Assembly (NCBI GenBank): GCA_033675265.1
Contig: JAUJYZ010000164.1
Span: forward strand, 67,001 to 131,000
From: Actinostola sp. cb2023
Taxonomy: Eukaryota; Cnidaria; Anthozoa; Actiniaria; Actinostolidae
Length of the DNA stretch: 64,000 bases
Direction of reading: 5' to 3'
The notes beneath the pieces were generated by a model, which saw only the letters and a program-made list of their open reading frames with translations, searched no databases and was not told the origin of the DNA. The position numbers were made by a program, and so were the translations under genes. Shown one piece after another: positions 21,645 to 31,549 of the stretch. Position 1 is the first letter of the stretch. Each line of letters starts with the position of its first letter.

Positions 21645-22422
21645 AATTGAATGGCCCATTTCGCGGTTAATGACGTATTTCTGGGTACCCTGTGGATTAA
21701 CACGGAAGCGAGGCAATTTCGGGCAACTTCAGGCGGCTTGTTTACAAAATATTCGCAGTATGATATTTTTCTGTACTCAACGATCGTAAAAAGATAGAAA
21801 AATACCGTAGATTTTGTTATTACTCGTTTGACATGACTCGGGCATTCATGTGCCGGCTTTGGTTGCCCTAACAGCGAAAGAAAGGTGGCTTGAAAAAGTG
21901 TAAAATTTCAAGCTATAAAGAAAGCGAATGCACCCGAGTCAACAGATTCTTTCCCAACAACAAGAAAGTAAAGAGAGGTTAACACCCACTTTCCGTCATA
22001 TGCTTTTCTTTTACAACATCAGATGACGACTCGGTGTCCTTGTCGATTCTTTCCAGGTGAAAAGTAAGTGTTGAAAGCAAGATAAACCAGCACTTTCTTC
22101 GTATGATTGTTGCCCGAGTCACTAGTTTGGACACCGTGTAGTAGAAGAAATTCACGTAAAACCGGTATTTTCTTAGTTGAAAAATACTCCTTTGTCACAA
22201 AACGTCGACTATCTACTTCTTCAATCTCCTCCAAAAATGTCCCAGCTCCTCTAATCTTTCTCTTTTCCAATGTAATACCGTCATGTACGACATTTCACAG
22301 GAGCCATTTTGTGGCAAAGCTGGCGAAATTAATCGAAGTTGCCCGAAATTGCCTCGCTTCCGTGTTAATCCACAGGGTACCCAGAAATACGTCATTAACC
22401 GCGAAATGGGCCATTGAATTGA
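21645..22422. mobile_element. DNA transposon with about 90-bp terminal inverted repeats
   Basis: The left arm (GAATGGCCCATTTCGCGG, GGGTACCCTGTGGATTAACA) and right arm (the reverse complement, ending near 22422) match over about 90 bp. Length about 780 bp. The interior contains a THAP-like remnant, suggesting a THAP-type (P-superfamily) transposon, by inference. Confidence 0.7.
21849..21962 (+). pseudogene. Possible THAP zinc-finger remnant of a transposase
   Basis: One frame reads CAGFGCPNSERK, like the opening C-x-x-x-x-C of a THAP domain. A second frame then gives LKKCKISSYKESECTRVN and RFFPNNKK. The needed downstream motifs (Trp, C-x2-H) are not seen, so this is a frameshifted fragment at best. 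It lies between the terminal repeats of the element at 21645-22422. Confidence 0.3.
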
Positions 22423-22423
22423 A

Positions 22424-23100
22424 CACTTGAAGCCCACTTCAGACGTCGAATTTGCATTTAATGGTCACGATGATGATGATTATCATAATGATGATGATGA
22501 ATTGAAGTTCGCCGAGTAGACTACCGCGTTTTCAAAAGATGATTTACTATTTTATAAGCATCACGTGATCAACACATCAATTAAATACATCTTGAATATC
22601 GAATAAATGATTGGATGGCCACTCCAATTATTCGAGCACTATTAATCTACTATAACCTTCCTATCCACCTGCTTGAGTTTATAATTATTGAGAAGAAAGT
22701 TGACAATACTGACGATATTTAAATTGTGAGTCACCAACTGAACAAAACAACAACCCTGATAAAGGTAAGCTTTAGGATTCCAAAAAACACATAAAGTAGA
22801 GTAAAGTAGCCCATTCAGCAACGAGGCTGACTGACCTACATGCATAAAGTATATAAAACATAAAGAGTGTTTTGGTAAGTCGTATTTCGTCATTTATCCT
22901 GATAATTACTGAAATAGAGCAAAACGTCGCATGATAGTAATTTTTCCAACGTAACGATCGTCAGCCTAGTCGCGATCGATTCTCTACGTTTTGATCTACA
23001 GAGAGGCTGCATTATTTTCCGATAATGTCGTCTCAAAATAACCGTGCGAAATTGGATAGTATTTCATGGCATTTGTCATTCACATGATTCTAAATTGTAA
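22424..23100. other. Gene-free spacer
   Basis: A GAT microsatellite lies at 22468-22500. No coding region is supported. Confidence 0.45.
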
Positions 23101-23840
23101 GCAAGGTACACTCGTGTCCTGTTGGGATTGAGCTGGTGTACATGAAATATCGAAGCTTTGGATACACACTGAAGAATTGGGATCACTGTGGGAGTGTTGA
23201 TTTGGAAGTTTGTATTACATGTATTTATCACTTCTAGAAAGTCGGCTCCCTTTTCCTATACCTTGTTTTTCAAATACTTGCTACAAATAAAGATTGATAG
23301 TTACTGGCCAAGTTTGAGGCGTCATAAAAACCAATAAAGAATGAAATGTCAATGACAATCAATACACCAATGCAATAATGCAAATTCAAGTCCAATTCAT
23401 CTTCAAGTTAGATATAAATGGCATACTGTACATGGGTAATTTTAATTTTAGCTTAAAAGCTTCGATCGTTGCTTTCAATTGACATCTGGATTTGTTATCC
23501 ACTGGGTTTGTAATGATTTTACGGCTTTACAATTGCAACAGTTCAACTTCAAGTTTGTATAACTGATAAAGGCTTTCAAGGCTTCCATGTGTCTCGGCTG
23601 CAAATGTCTCAGTTCTGGAACAGCTCCCTCAAGTTTGAAGATCTCAGTTCTCGTCTTCGACTACACACTGAACACTCTGGCGAGTAAAGAGTGCAAGATT
23701 TCTCTCGAAAAAAATCCAAATTAAGCGCCTAGTCCCCAGTCCAAAATGGCCGACTTTTTCGATTTCGCAAGACACGATGTGCTAATCTCTCAATTAAGGA
23801 CAGAACTGTGGTTTTATACTCGTATTCACGTACTTGTTTG
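23100..23840 (-). repeat. Diverged relative of the family-3 Helitron-like element
   Basis: Shares ordered blocks with 46739-47585: GTACACTCGTG, CAAATACTTGCTA, AAGTCCAATTCATCTTCAAG and GGCTTTCAAGGCTTCCATGT. The 5' terminal hairpin of the full copy was not found here, so it is truncated or decayed. Confidence 0.6.
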
Positions 23841-23984
23841 AATGATCCTAGATGTAATCAGACCTTCAGTCAAGGTATCGTTTTAAAATCCTAATGCTCG
23901 ACCAGATGGCAACGATTTTGATATCATAGTGGGGTTCCTGTGCATTGCCTTGTCGAAAACTAATCAAAACCTTTTTTATTCCAA

Positions 23985-24195
23985 AATCACTCAAAAAGAC
24001 AAATCCGATAAAAATGAAAAAAAAAAACATAAAACTAAAAGAAAAGGAAAATAGATAAGGAAAAGAAAAAAAGAAACACGCCAAAAAAGAAGGCGAAAAA
24101 AAAAAAAAAAAAAAAAAAAGATCGATTCCGGCGAGACTCTCGAACTCTGCACAACTAAATAACGATATATAAAGGCATTCATTCATTTAAAAAAA
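23985..24195. repeat. A-rich stretch with a 26-base A run
   Basis: AAAAGG/AAAGAAA-rich sequence followed by an uninterrupted A run at about 24096-24119. It may be a retroposon tail; no body was recognised. Confidence 0.6.
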
Positions 24196-24291
24196 GAACA
24201 TTTGTCAAAAAAAATACAATAGGTTCTAATGTATATATATGTGGTGGGGTATTCCAAAGTTTAGACGGTTTTTTTTTTATTTCTTTTTAAG

Positions 24292-25149
24292 ATGGAAGAA
24301 GCTCTGATCGTAACATGTGTTCTCGTGGTGACAACAAACGTTGCTGTCATCACCATGGTGATTGTCATCCGGGAACTCAGGACTTTTACCAACTACTTTG
24401 TTGGGTCACTAGCTGTATCGGACATGCTATCTGGAGGGGTACTTATTCCGTTGCTGTTATCTGAATATGCTAAGGCCACAGGTTTCATCGTATTCTTTAT
24501 TATGTCATCTGGCGTGTTAAACCTTTGCGCAGTGACATGGGATAGATATACTGCAGTTATCGACCCCTTTGGATATAAAAACAAGCTACAAAAGTATTAC
24601 AAGAAAATCCTGATCGCTGTCTGGATGACGTCTCTTCTTTTCACGCTGGTCCCACTGGCATGGAATGCTGATCTAAAGTCTGTGTATCATAAATACTACC
24701 TTGTGGTAGCCTTGGTGGTATTCGTGATCGTCCCTTACGTTTCCATCGTCATTGCGTACGTACGTATCTGGTTACGTCTACGATCCCACGCGATAGAGAT
24801 GAAAAGAATGGACATCACAAACGAGCAGCGAGAGGGAGCGAGAAGAGCATCACTCGAGGGCAAGACGGTCAAGGTGTTCATAGTGGTAGCGTCTGTTTTC
24901 CTTGTCAGCTGGCTTCCTGTCCTGTACATGACTGTGGTTGAGTCTGTACTTGGTAGACCTGATCTCGTCCCCATTCAGCTCCAACAAACATCCCTTTTCA
25001 GCATCGTTGGATCATCTTTGCTGAATCCACTACTCTATGCTCTCATGAAAAGAGATTTTAAAGCAAAACTTGTTGGTTATGCGCAAGCAGTACGGGTGCA
25101 TATCTCCCAAACAGGTGGAAATGTGGTTCCAGTTAATACCCCTTCCTAA
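24292..25149 (+). CDS. Family A GPCR, tandem cluster copy 2
   Basis: 285 aa, intact, ATG at 24292. Same family and landmarks as copy 1 (N16, D44, WDRY at 83-86, SWLP in TM6, NPLLY in TM7), again without the TM3/ECL2 cysteines and with almost no N-terminus. Residues 86-130 are nearly identical to copy 1, while TM2-ECL1 (LIPLLLSEYA versus LLPMQLTTYF) and TM6-TM7 differ. A strong pyrimidine tract ending in AAG lies directly before the ATG, so the coding exon may begin at a splice acceptor. The C-terminal tail has a distinct ending (RVHISQTGGNVVPV). The 117-bp repeat array begins 22 bp after the stop. Predicted plasma-membrane receptor, ligand unknown. Confidence 0.87.
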   Translation: MEEALIVTCVLVVTTNVAVITMVIVIRELRTFTNYFVGSLAVSDMLSGGVLIPLLLSEYAKATGFIVFFIMSSGVLNLCAVTWDRYTAVIDPFGYKNKLQKYYKKILIAVWMTSLLFTLVPLAWNADLKSVYHKYYLVVALVVFVIVPYVSIVIAYVRIWLRLRSHAIEMKRMDITNEQREGARRASLEGKTVKVFIVVASVFLVSWLPVLYMTVVESVLGRPDLVPIQLQQTSLFSIVGSSLLNPLLYALMKRDFKAKLVGYAQAVRVHISQTGGNVVPVNTPS

Positions 25150-25170
25150 ATACAATAAAATGAAGACGCA

Positions 25171-25985
25171 GATCTCCATCATAAATGTGACCACAAATCA
25201 CGTATCATACTCCAAGATATGTGTAATTTTTGTCAGTATTGTACATAATAGCATAACATTTGGTGCACAGTTAGAGCACGTATCGCAGATATCCATAATA
25301 AATGTGACAACAAATCACGTATCATACTCCAAGATATGTGTAATTTTTGTCAGTATTGTACATAATAGCATAACATTTGGTGCACAGTTAGAGCACGTAT
25401 CGCAGATATCCATAATAAATGTGACCACAAATCACGTATCATACTCCAAGAGATGTGTAATTTTTGTCAGTATTGTACATAATAGCATAACATTTGGTGC
25501 ACGGTTAGAGCACGAATTGCAGATTTCCATAATAAATGTGACAACAAATCACGTATCATACTCCAAGAGATGTGTAATTTTTGTCAGTATTGTACATAAT
25601 AGCATGACATTTGGTGCACAGTTAGAGCACGAATTGCAGATTTCCATAATAAATGTGACAACAAATCACGTATCATACTCCAAGAGATGTGTAATTTTTG
25701 TCAGTATTGTACATAATAGCATGACATTTGGTGCACAGTTAGAGCACGTATTGCAGATTTCCATAATAAATGTGACAACAAATCACGTATCATACTCCAA
25801 GAGATGTGTCATTTTTATCAGTATTGTACATAATAGCATGACATTTGGTGCACAGTTAGAGCACGTATTGCAGATCGATTTCCATAATAAATGTGACCAC
25901 AAATCACGTATCATACTCCAAGAGATGTGTAATTTTTGTCAGTCAGTATTGTACATAATAGCATAACATTTGGTGCAGAGTTGGA
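25171..25985 (+). repeat. 117-bp tandem array in the 3' flank of GPCR copy 2, seven units
   Basis: The unit begins CATAATAAATGTGAC and includes TGTGTAATTTTTGTCAGTAT and CATTTGGTGCACAG. Starts at 25171 and 25288 give 117 bp; about seven units follow. Since 117 is a multiple of three and one frame is stop-free, the first six or so units form one long open frame (39 residues per unit). The last unit has two 4-bp insertions. A single unit of the same sequence follows GPCR copy 3 at 29650-29770, so the array grew after the duplication. Confidence 0.93.
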
Positions 25986-26086
25986 GCACGTATTGCAGAT
26001 TTCCCCAGTATCAACGAGTGACAGAAACGTCACTGATATCGACCCATGATGCAAATCGAACCGTCGCAAAAGCATACAATCTAATC

Positions 26087-26113
26087 ATGAGTGAGTGAGT
26101 GAGTGAGTGAGTA
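26087..26113. repeat. GAGT microsatellite
   Basis: About seven GAGT units. Confidence 0.95.
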
Positions 26114-26210
26114 AGTAGATTATCTCCCTCCCAATCTCCCTTTCCCCCTCCTCTTCCCCCTTTGGGTCTCAGGTAATTGTTAAGAATGCGTCGGTCCTGG
26201 CGTCGGTGTA

Positions 26211-26496
26211 TATAGCTAATTCAGAAAGCGTTGTCGGCGATGGACTTCAAACCTACGCCACTAGACCGAAAAGGAGCATGGGTAAAAATCAATGAGTCTA
26301 TAAATACACTATCAAAAAGGAACGTCTCTCACGGAATATGAATCATATCTGCTTCTGTTTCCTTGTAGGCATACATTTACAGATTCATCTGCCATTGTCA
26401 CCAAATACGAAAAGCATGCATCTACCCATACTCCCTTTCGGTCTAGTCGCGTAGGCTTGAAGTCGATCGCCGACAACGTTTTCTGAATTAGCCGTA
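26211..26496. mobile_element. MITE with TA(C/T)AGCTAATTCAGAAA termini
   Basis: Left TAGCTAATTCAGAAAGCG, right its complement ending GCCGTA. Arms continue through TTGTCGGCGAT and CTAGACCGAAAGGGAGTATG-like words. Its centre shares TACACTATCAAAAAGGAACG with 49195-49215. A relative is at 57884-58397. Confidence 0.75.
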
Positions 26497-26499
26497 TCT

Positions 26500-27080
26500 G
26501 TTCAATCAAACAATTGTTGTCCTTTCAGTTTACAAAGTATATTTAGACTCTGGCTTGCTTTTTATATATGGCCTTCATCAGAACGAATTCCCAATAACAA
26601 ATAATGAAACCTGACTGAAATTTTAGAATTTTAAGTTATCCTTTGTTTAAGAATTACCTTAATCAATTTTTAAGGTAACAATAAGGTTATTGTAACAAAA
26701 GGGACATGTAACTGTGTGTAATAAGAATATATATGTCAATGTAATTAGATTGTCTACAATTGAACAAAAAAACAAAAAACAAAAACAAAAAAAGGTTATT
26801 CGGACTGTATATTTAGGGACACATATTATATATTAAATTTAAGAGCAATAGATCCTCGTACGTTGTTTTATTCATTTAGACAATAACTTCTAATTTAAAA
26901 AACTGTTATGACCAACCTAATCAAAAATGGTGCTTTTCGCTGCCGACGTTTCAACACCCGTCAAATTCAAATTACTACTGCATATTCTGCTGGAGTCGGA
27001 AACTCGTACCGTCTCCAAAATTTGTCAGCGATTGTTGATGATTTGCGAATAATTTTTGGAACTTCGAAGAATCCGAGAAC
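26500..27080. other. Gene-free AT-rich spacer
   Basis: CAAAAAACAAAAACAAAAAA run at 26765-26793. No gene is supported. Confidence 0.4.
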
Positions 27081-27084
27081 AATC

Positions 27085-27215
27085 CAAAAAAATCCGAGAA
27101 AAATCCGAGAAAAATCCGAGAAAAATCCGAGAAAAAATCTAGAAAAATGCGGGGGAAATCCAGGGAAAAAACGCGAAAAATTCGAGAAAAATCCGAAAAA
27201 AAATCCGAGGAAAAA
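27085..27215. repeat. AAAATCCGAGA minisatellite
   Basis: Ten or so degenerate 9-11-bp units (AAATCCGAGAA). The open frame through it (26908-27294) is a product of the repeat. Confidence 0.85.
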
Positions 27216-27859
27216 CGCGATCGATTCAGAAGTACGTAAAATTAAAACCAACATGATAGAAATGAGTTTGAATGAGTTTGAAACAGTAAATTAAATTTGA
27301 CGGGCGTTGCAACTCGGGCGCAAAAGTCATCAATTTTGTCTTGGTAGAGCAAAATCTAATTATCTATGAGGCCAATAAATTCAGCAGTTTGATCATTCAC
27401 CCGATCGCTTTCACAATGGTTTTGTAATAAAACCAAAACTGATATAGACACATGTCTGCTTACTCAAATATTAAGTTAAAACAAGATGCTCTTATGAGTT
27501 ATATATTTAAAGGAGATCTTGGAAAAACTCAGTGTGAAGTTGCGTACAAGTTGGGAGCTTCTGTTCAATGACTCCGGTTTCGTTGTTAAAATACGAACCA
27601 GAACCAGAAGAATACTAAATATTTAATAACGCCGGTCTGTATTATATGTTGCTTCTTCTTTAATCTATAAGTGCCCCCGTCGTCTTCTGTATTGAAAACC
27701 AAGTTGGCATATAGAGATTAATCTTCACTACAGAATCGAAGAGGTCCAAGAGAGGCAAAGGCTAGCTGGCGAGATCTCTACATTCTTAAAGCAAGCAAAG
27801 GTAAAGATAATGTTTTACTACGAAACGCGGGAAGTGGTTGCCCAATATCCCGAGCCAGG

Positions 27860-27990
27860 GGCTCATGTAAAAAGCGCTCGAAGGTGCGCAGTTTTAACCC
27901 CCTCTCTCCAGCAGTGCTCCGTTCTACGGGTAGCTATATTTAAAGCTGCACCGAGCTACGCGGATTAGAGGGAAGTCCGCGAGGTATTAA
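27860..27990 (-). mobile_element. SINE body fragment
   Basis: On the minus strand it reads CCTCTAATCCGCGTAGCTCG...CAGCTTTAAATA...CGGAGCACTG...GCGCACC, matching the SINE body at 56753-56850. Confidence 0.6.
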
Positions 27991-28589
27991 GATATTTCGG
28001 ACGTAACATCTATATCTACCTACATCTACATTTTATTTAAGTCTGTAAAGTCGTGAAACATCGACACCAATTATAGAATAAGTAACAATGTGAAGGAGAG
28101 AAGTTCAGTCAGGGTCGTGCCAATTAAGGCATGTTTTTTTTCGCCATCGAGCTTGTATTTTTACCATAATCTCGGGGTTTTGTTACGATTTGAATTGATC
28201 CCTGATCCCATGCATGATACCCGTTCCCAGTGCAGGATTCCGATCCCACTTTCTGTAATCCCGATCCAAGGTGTGAGATGCTGTATCTCTTAATGATCCA
28301 ATCCCGGGGGGATGGGTTACTCCCATAAATTTAGGACGTGGGTGTGCCGCTGAGTCTCTCAGACCCTGGACCTGTTCCAGTCAAAAGAAAGATAATTTTG
28401 CGACCCTGTTCCAGACAAAATGGCGAAAATAGGTAGCCTGTTCCAGACTAAAAACGTAGCTGAAGTATCATTTTGCAGTGGCAGACTTGATCGTGAAGAA
28501 TCGAGGACACTATATAGAAAAAAATCGAGCCACACGAAGGTCTAACCATTTGTAGATGTAATTACAAAGGCAGCACCTTCTCCTCATAT

Positions 28590-28665
28590 TTTAAGACCCT
28601 ACATGAGTATTCATCTGGCCGGGACTTGAACCACGAACCTCCCAAACAATAGACCGGGTATATAA
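28590..28665 (-). mobile_element. tRNA-derived SINE head fragment
   Basis: The minus strand reads GGTTCGTGGTTCAAGTCCCG, containing a canonical RNA polymerase III B box (GGTTCAAGTCC). No complete tRNA can be folded. Confidence 0.5.
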
Positions 28666-28765
28666 AATAAAGTCATCATTATTACTATAATTTTAAATGT
28701 GTACATAAAACGAGGTTCATTTCTATCACCTCATATGCCTTATTTAAATTCCAATTCTTTCTTAG

Positions 28766-29578
28766 ATGGAAGAAGCTCTGATCGTAACGTGTGTTCTCGT
28801 GGTGACAGCAAACGTTGCTGTCATCACCATGGTGATTGTCATCCGGGAACTCAGGACTTTTACCAACTACTTTGTGGTGTCACTAGCTGTATCGGACATG
28901 CTAACTGGAGGGGTGCTTCTGCCCATGCAATTAACAACATACTTCAAGTCCACAGGTTTCACCGTATTCTTTATTATGATTTTGGGCGTATTAAACCTTT
29001 GCGCAGTAACATGGGATAGATATACTGCAGTTATCGACCCCTTTGGATAAAAAAACAAGCTACAAAAGTATTACAAGAAAATCCTGATCGCTGTCTGGAT
29101 GACGTCATTTCTTTTCACGCTGGTCCCACTGGCATGGAATGTCGATGGAAAGTCTGTGTATCATAAATGCTACGTTGTGGTAGTCTCGGTGGTATTCGTG
29201 ATCATCCCTTACGTTTCCATCGTCATTGCGTACGTACGTATCTGGTTACGTCTACGATCCCACGCGATAGAGATGAAAAGAATGAGCATCAGAAAGGAGC
29301 AGCGAGAGGGAGCGAGAAGAGCATCACTCGAGGGCAAGACGGTCAAGGTGTTTATAGTGGTAGCGTCTGTTTTCCTTGTCAGCTGGCTTCCTGTCCTGTA
29401 CATGACTGTAGTTAAATTTGTAGTTGGTAGACCTGATCTCGTCCCCATTCAGCTCGAACAAGCTTCCCTTTTCAGCATCGCTGGATCATCTTTGCTGAAT
29501 CCACTACTCTATGCTCTCATGAAAAGAGACTTCAAAGCAAAACTTGTTGGTTGGGTGCAAGTAGGACAGGGTCATTAG
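28766..29578 (+). pseudogene. Family A GPCR, tandem cluster copy 3, one nonsense codon
   Basis: Same start (ATG after TTTCTTAG at 28766) and same frame as copies 1 and 2 to a stop at 29578, 270 codons. The only break is TAA at 29048-29050, at the codon that is Tyr95 (TAT) in the intact copies; no frameshift follows. Residues 1-94 resemble copy 1 (LLPMQLTTYF, MILGVLNLC). From about residue 155 the sequence follows copy 2 (AIEMKRM, VASVFLVSWLP, LLNPLLY). The tail is shorter. DRY, D2.50 and NPxxY are still intact, so the loss appears recent. A truncated 94-residue product with two to three membrane segments would not be a receptor. It could instead be an allele or a sequencing error. Confidence 0.85.
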
Positions 29579-29649
29579 CAAAGTATATCCCCTTAACATT
29601 TTGGTTCCAGTTAATGCCTCTTCCAAAATACAATAAATTAAGAAACAGA

Positions 29650-29775
29650 TCTCCATAATAAATGTGACCACAAATCACGTATCATACTCCAAGAGATGTG
29701 TAATGTTTGTCAGTATTGCACATAATAGCATAACATTTGGTGCACAGTTCACGTATATTGCAGATTTCCCCAGTA
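29650..29775 (+). repeat. Single unit of the 117-bp repeat after GPCR copy 3
   Basis: Matches the 25171-25985 unit, followed by the same downstream sequence (GATTTCCCCAGTATCAACGA) that follows the array of copy 2. Confidence 0.9.
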
Positions 29776-29848
29776 TCAACGAGTAACAGTAACGTCAGTG
29801 ATATCGACCCAAGATGCAAATCGAACTCGCAAACATTTACAATAATCC

Positions 29849-29849
<1 letters not shown>

Positions 29850-29889
<40 letters not shown>

Positions 29890-29890
29890 C
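29850..29890. repeat. AAT/ATT microsatellite
   Basis: AATAATAAT run turning into ATTATTATT, able to form a hairpin. Confidence 0.9.
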
Positions 29891-29899
29891 TAGTAGTTT

Positions 29900-31150
29900 C
29901 TGGTAGAAAGTGAAGTGCTGCGAGTTGTGCACTGCCGTACATGGTAACACATAAAAGTGAAATGTAGCTTTCAATCCATACATGTGAAATGTAGCTTTCA
30001 ATGCATACATGTGGCTGTCCCTTAATTGTCAGCAAGGTGCATTAGTGATAAAATAAAATAATAATAAAAATGCGGTATAATAATAATAATAACTTTATTA
30101 CTGTGTCATGTGTTCTAGCTTACAAGAAAACCTATTTCCCTCCCATATATCTACTGATTCTCATTCCCACCCTTGTCCCATTGTTCCCATCCCACATCTC
30201 CGTTGATTCTCATTCCCATCCCGGTCACATTGTTCCATTCCATGTCTCTATTTTAAAATTATCATTCCCACCCGAGTTTGGTGTTGCTTAATACAAATGC
30301 TAACACTATAATAATCTGGTCATAGACAGACAGCTATAGACATGTACCAGCACTAAAAGCATGCAATACTTTGCACTATTTATGTTGCACGCTTGTAATA
30401 GTTTGTACTCTGTACTCTACTGATATGCAGTAATTAATACAAATATGGATTCAATGAAATAGAGAATTGTGTTGGTGTATATTATATACAATCAATGTTA
30501 CTGGCCAGATATCAGGAAAGATGTCGAAGCCTCATGAATAGCACACTTGTAGAAGATAAAAGTACATCAGGATGGATCGTATAATTTGATTCAGTAGTTG
30601 CCTCAATGCCAATGGCATGGGCCGGATTGGTTTGACGAAGACCAACGAGCTCGATCAGGTAGATACATGTAGGTCAGCGACAGCATCTGGGATACTAACT
30701 GTGTCTTTCAAAAGCATTCAAGTACATGCTGTCTCTTCGGTCAACTCTGATAACTGGACGTGACTGCATGAGCACACAACAGCGCTGAAAACTCATAAAC
30801 GAACATTGTCTTCCCCTTGAAATGTCACTAAATTGTTCATGACCCCGACGAATGCTTCCAGCAATGAATAAAGTTGCATTTGACATCATGGATTTGTAGA
30901 AAACGAACGCTTTCCTGGCTTGAATCAGCGAAAAATAAACGATGCTCAATATTAAAATCGATTGAACGTGTTGTGAGTGTGCGCTGATCAAAAGTACCGT
31001 GGCTCACAAATCATCTCCACACACAAACCCACAAACTCCGTGAAATGCAGTCGAGATTCTCGTTGCATCCACATAAGTGCCCAGATCCCACACGAGCAAA
31101 CATGACACAGGAACTCCGTCAAGATTAGTTTCGCTGCTCGCCTGGCGGCT
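29900..31150. other. Gene-free stretch
   Basis: A 24-bp direct repeat (GTGAAATGTAGCTTTCAATC/G) is at 29957-30005, and TCTCATTCCCA...CCCATTGTTCC-type repeats are at 30155-30240. No gene is supported. Confidence 0.45.
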
Positions 31151-31160
31151 CGCAGCAATT

Positions 31161-31190
31161 ACTTGGGCTTCCTGTGGAAGGCCCAAGTCT
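31161..31190 (+). repeat. Helitron-like 5' terminal hairpin, word ACTTGGGC (family 4)
   Basis: TTACTTGGGCTTCC, loop TGT, GGAAGGCCCAAGT: same geometry as family 1-3 5' ends but a different word in both stem arms. No matching 3' end was found. Confidence 0.5.
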
Positions 31191-31264
31191 AAGATTACAG
31201 ACGGTTATTCTTTTTGGTCGTGTTTCTACGCCAAATATGCAAGTGGTCACCATAGCGCATGCGC

Positions 31265-31295
<31 letters not shown>

Positions 31296-31549
31296 TGAGT
31301 ATACAGAAGTTGTGGTCAGCAGCTTATCAACGAAATTCAAGATGGCAGACGTACGTAACGATAAATCAAATCACCAGCAGCATTCAAAAAGGATTTTGCC
31401 GTGCTCCCTTGCTCGAGCCAGTCGAGTCGTTCATTAATACTGCTTAGTAAATATGCAAATATCTTAGAGAATACTTTTTGGCCTTGCAATTCTGTCTGAA
31501 AGTGGATTTCTAACAGATGTCTGTGGCTTAGTAAGAACTCGATCGTAAT

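Noticed and set aside
25070..25966. 298-codon frame with 39-residue repeats after GPCR copy 2
   Set aside because: Starts inside the GPCR in another frame from a TTG; open only because a 117-bp unit is repeated. Kept as a repeat, not a gene.
26908..27294. 128-codon Lys/Asn-rich frame
   Set aside because: Driven by the AAAATCCGAGA minisatellite; no domain.
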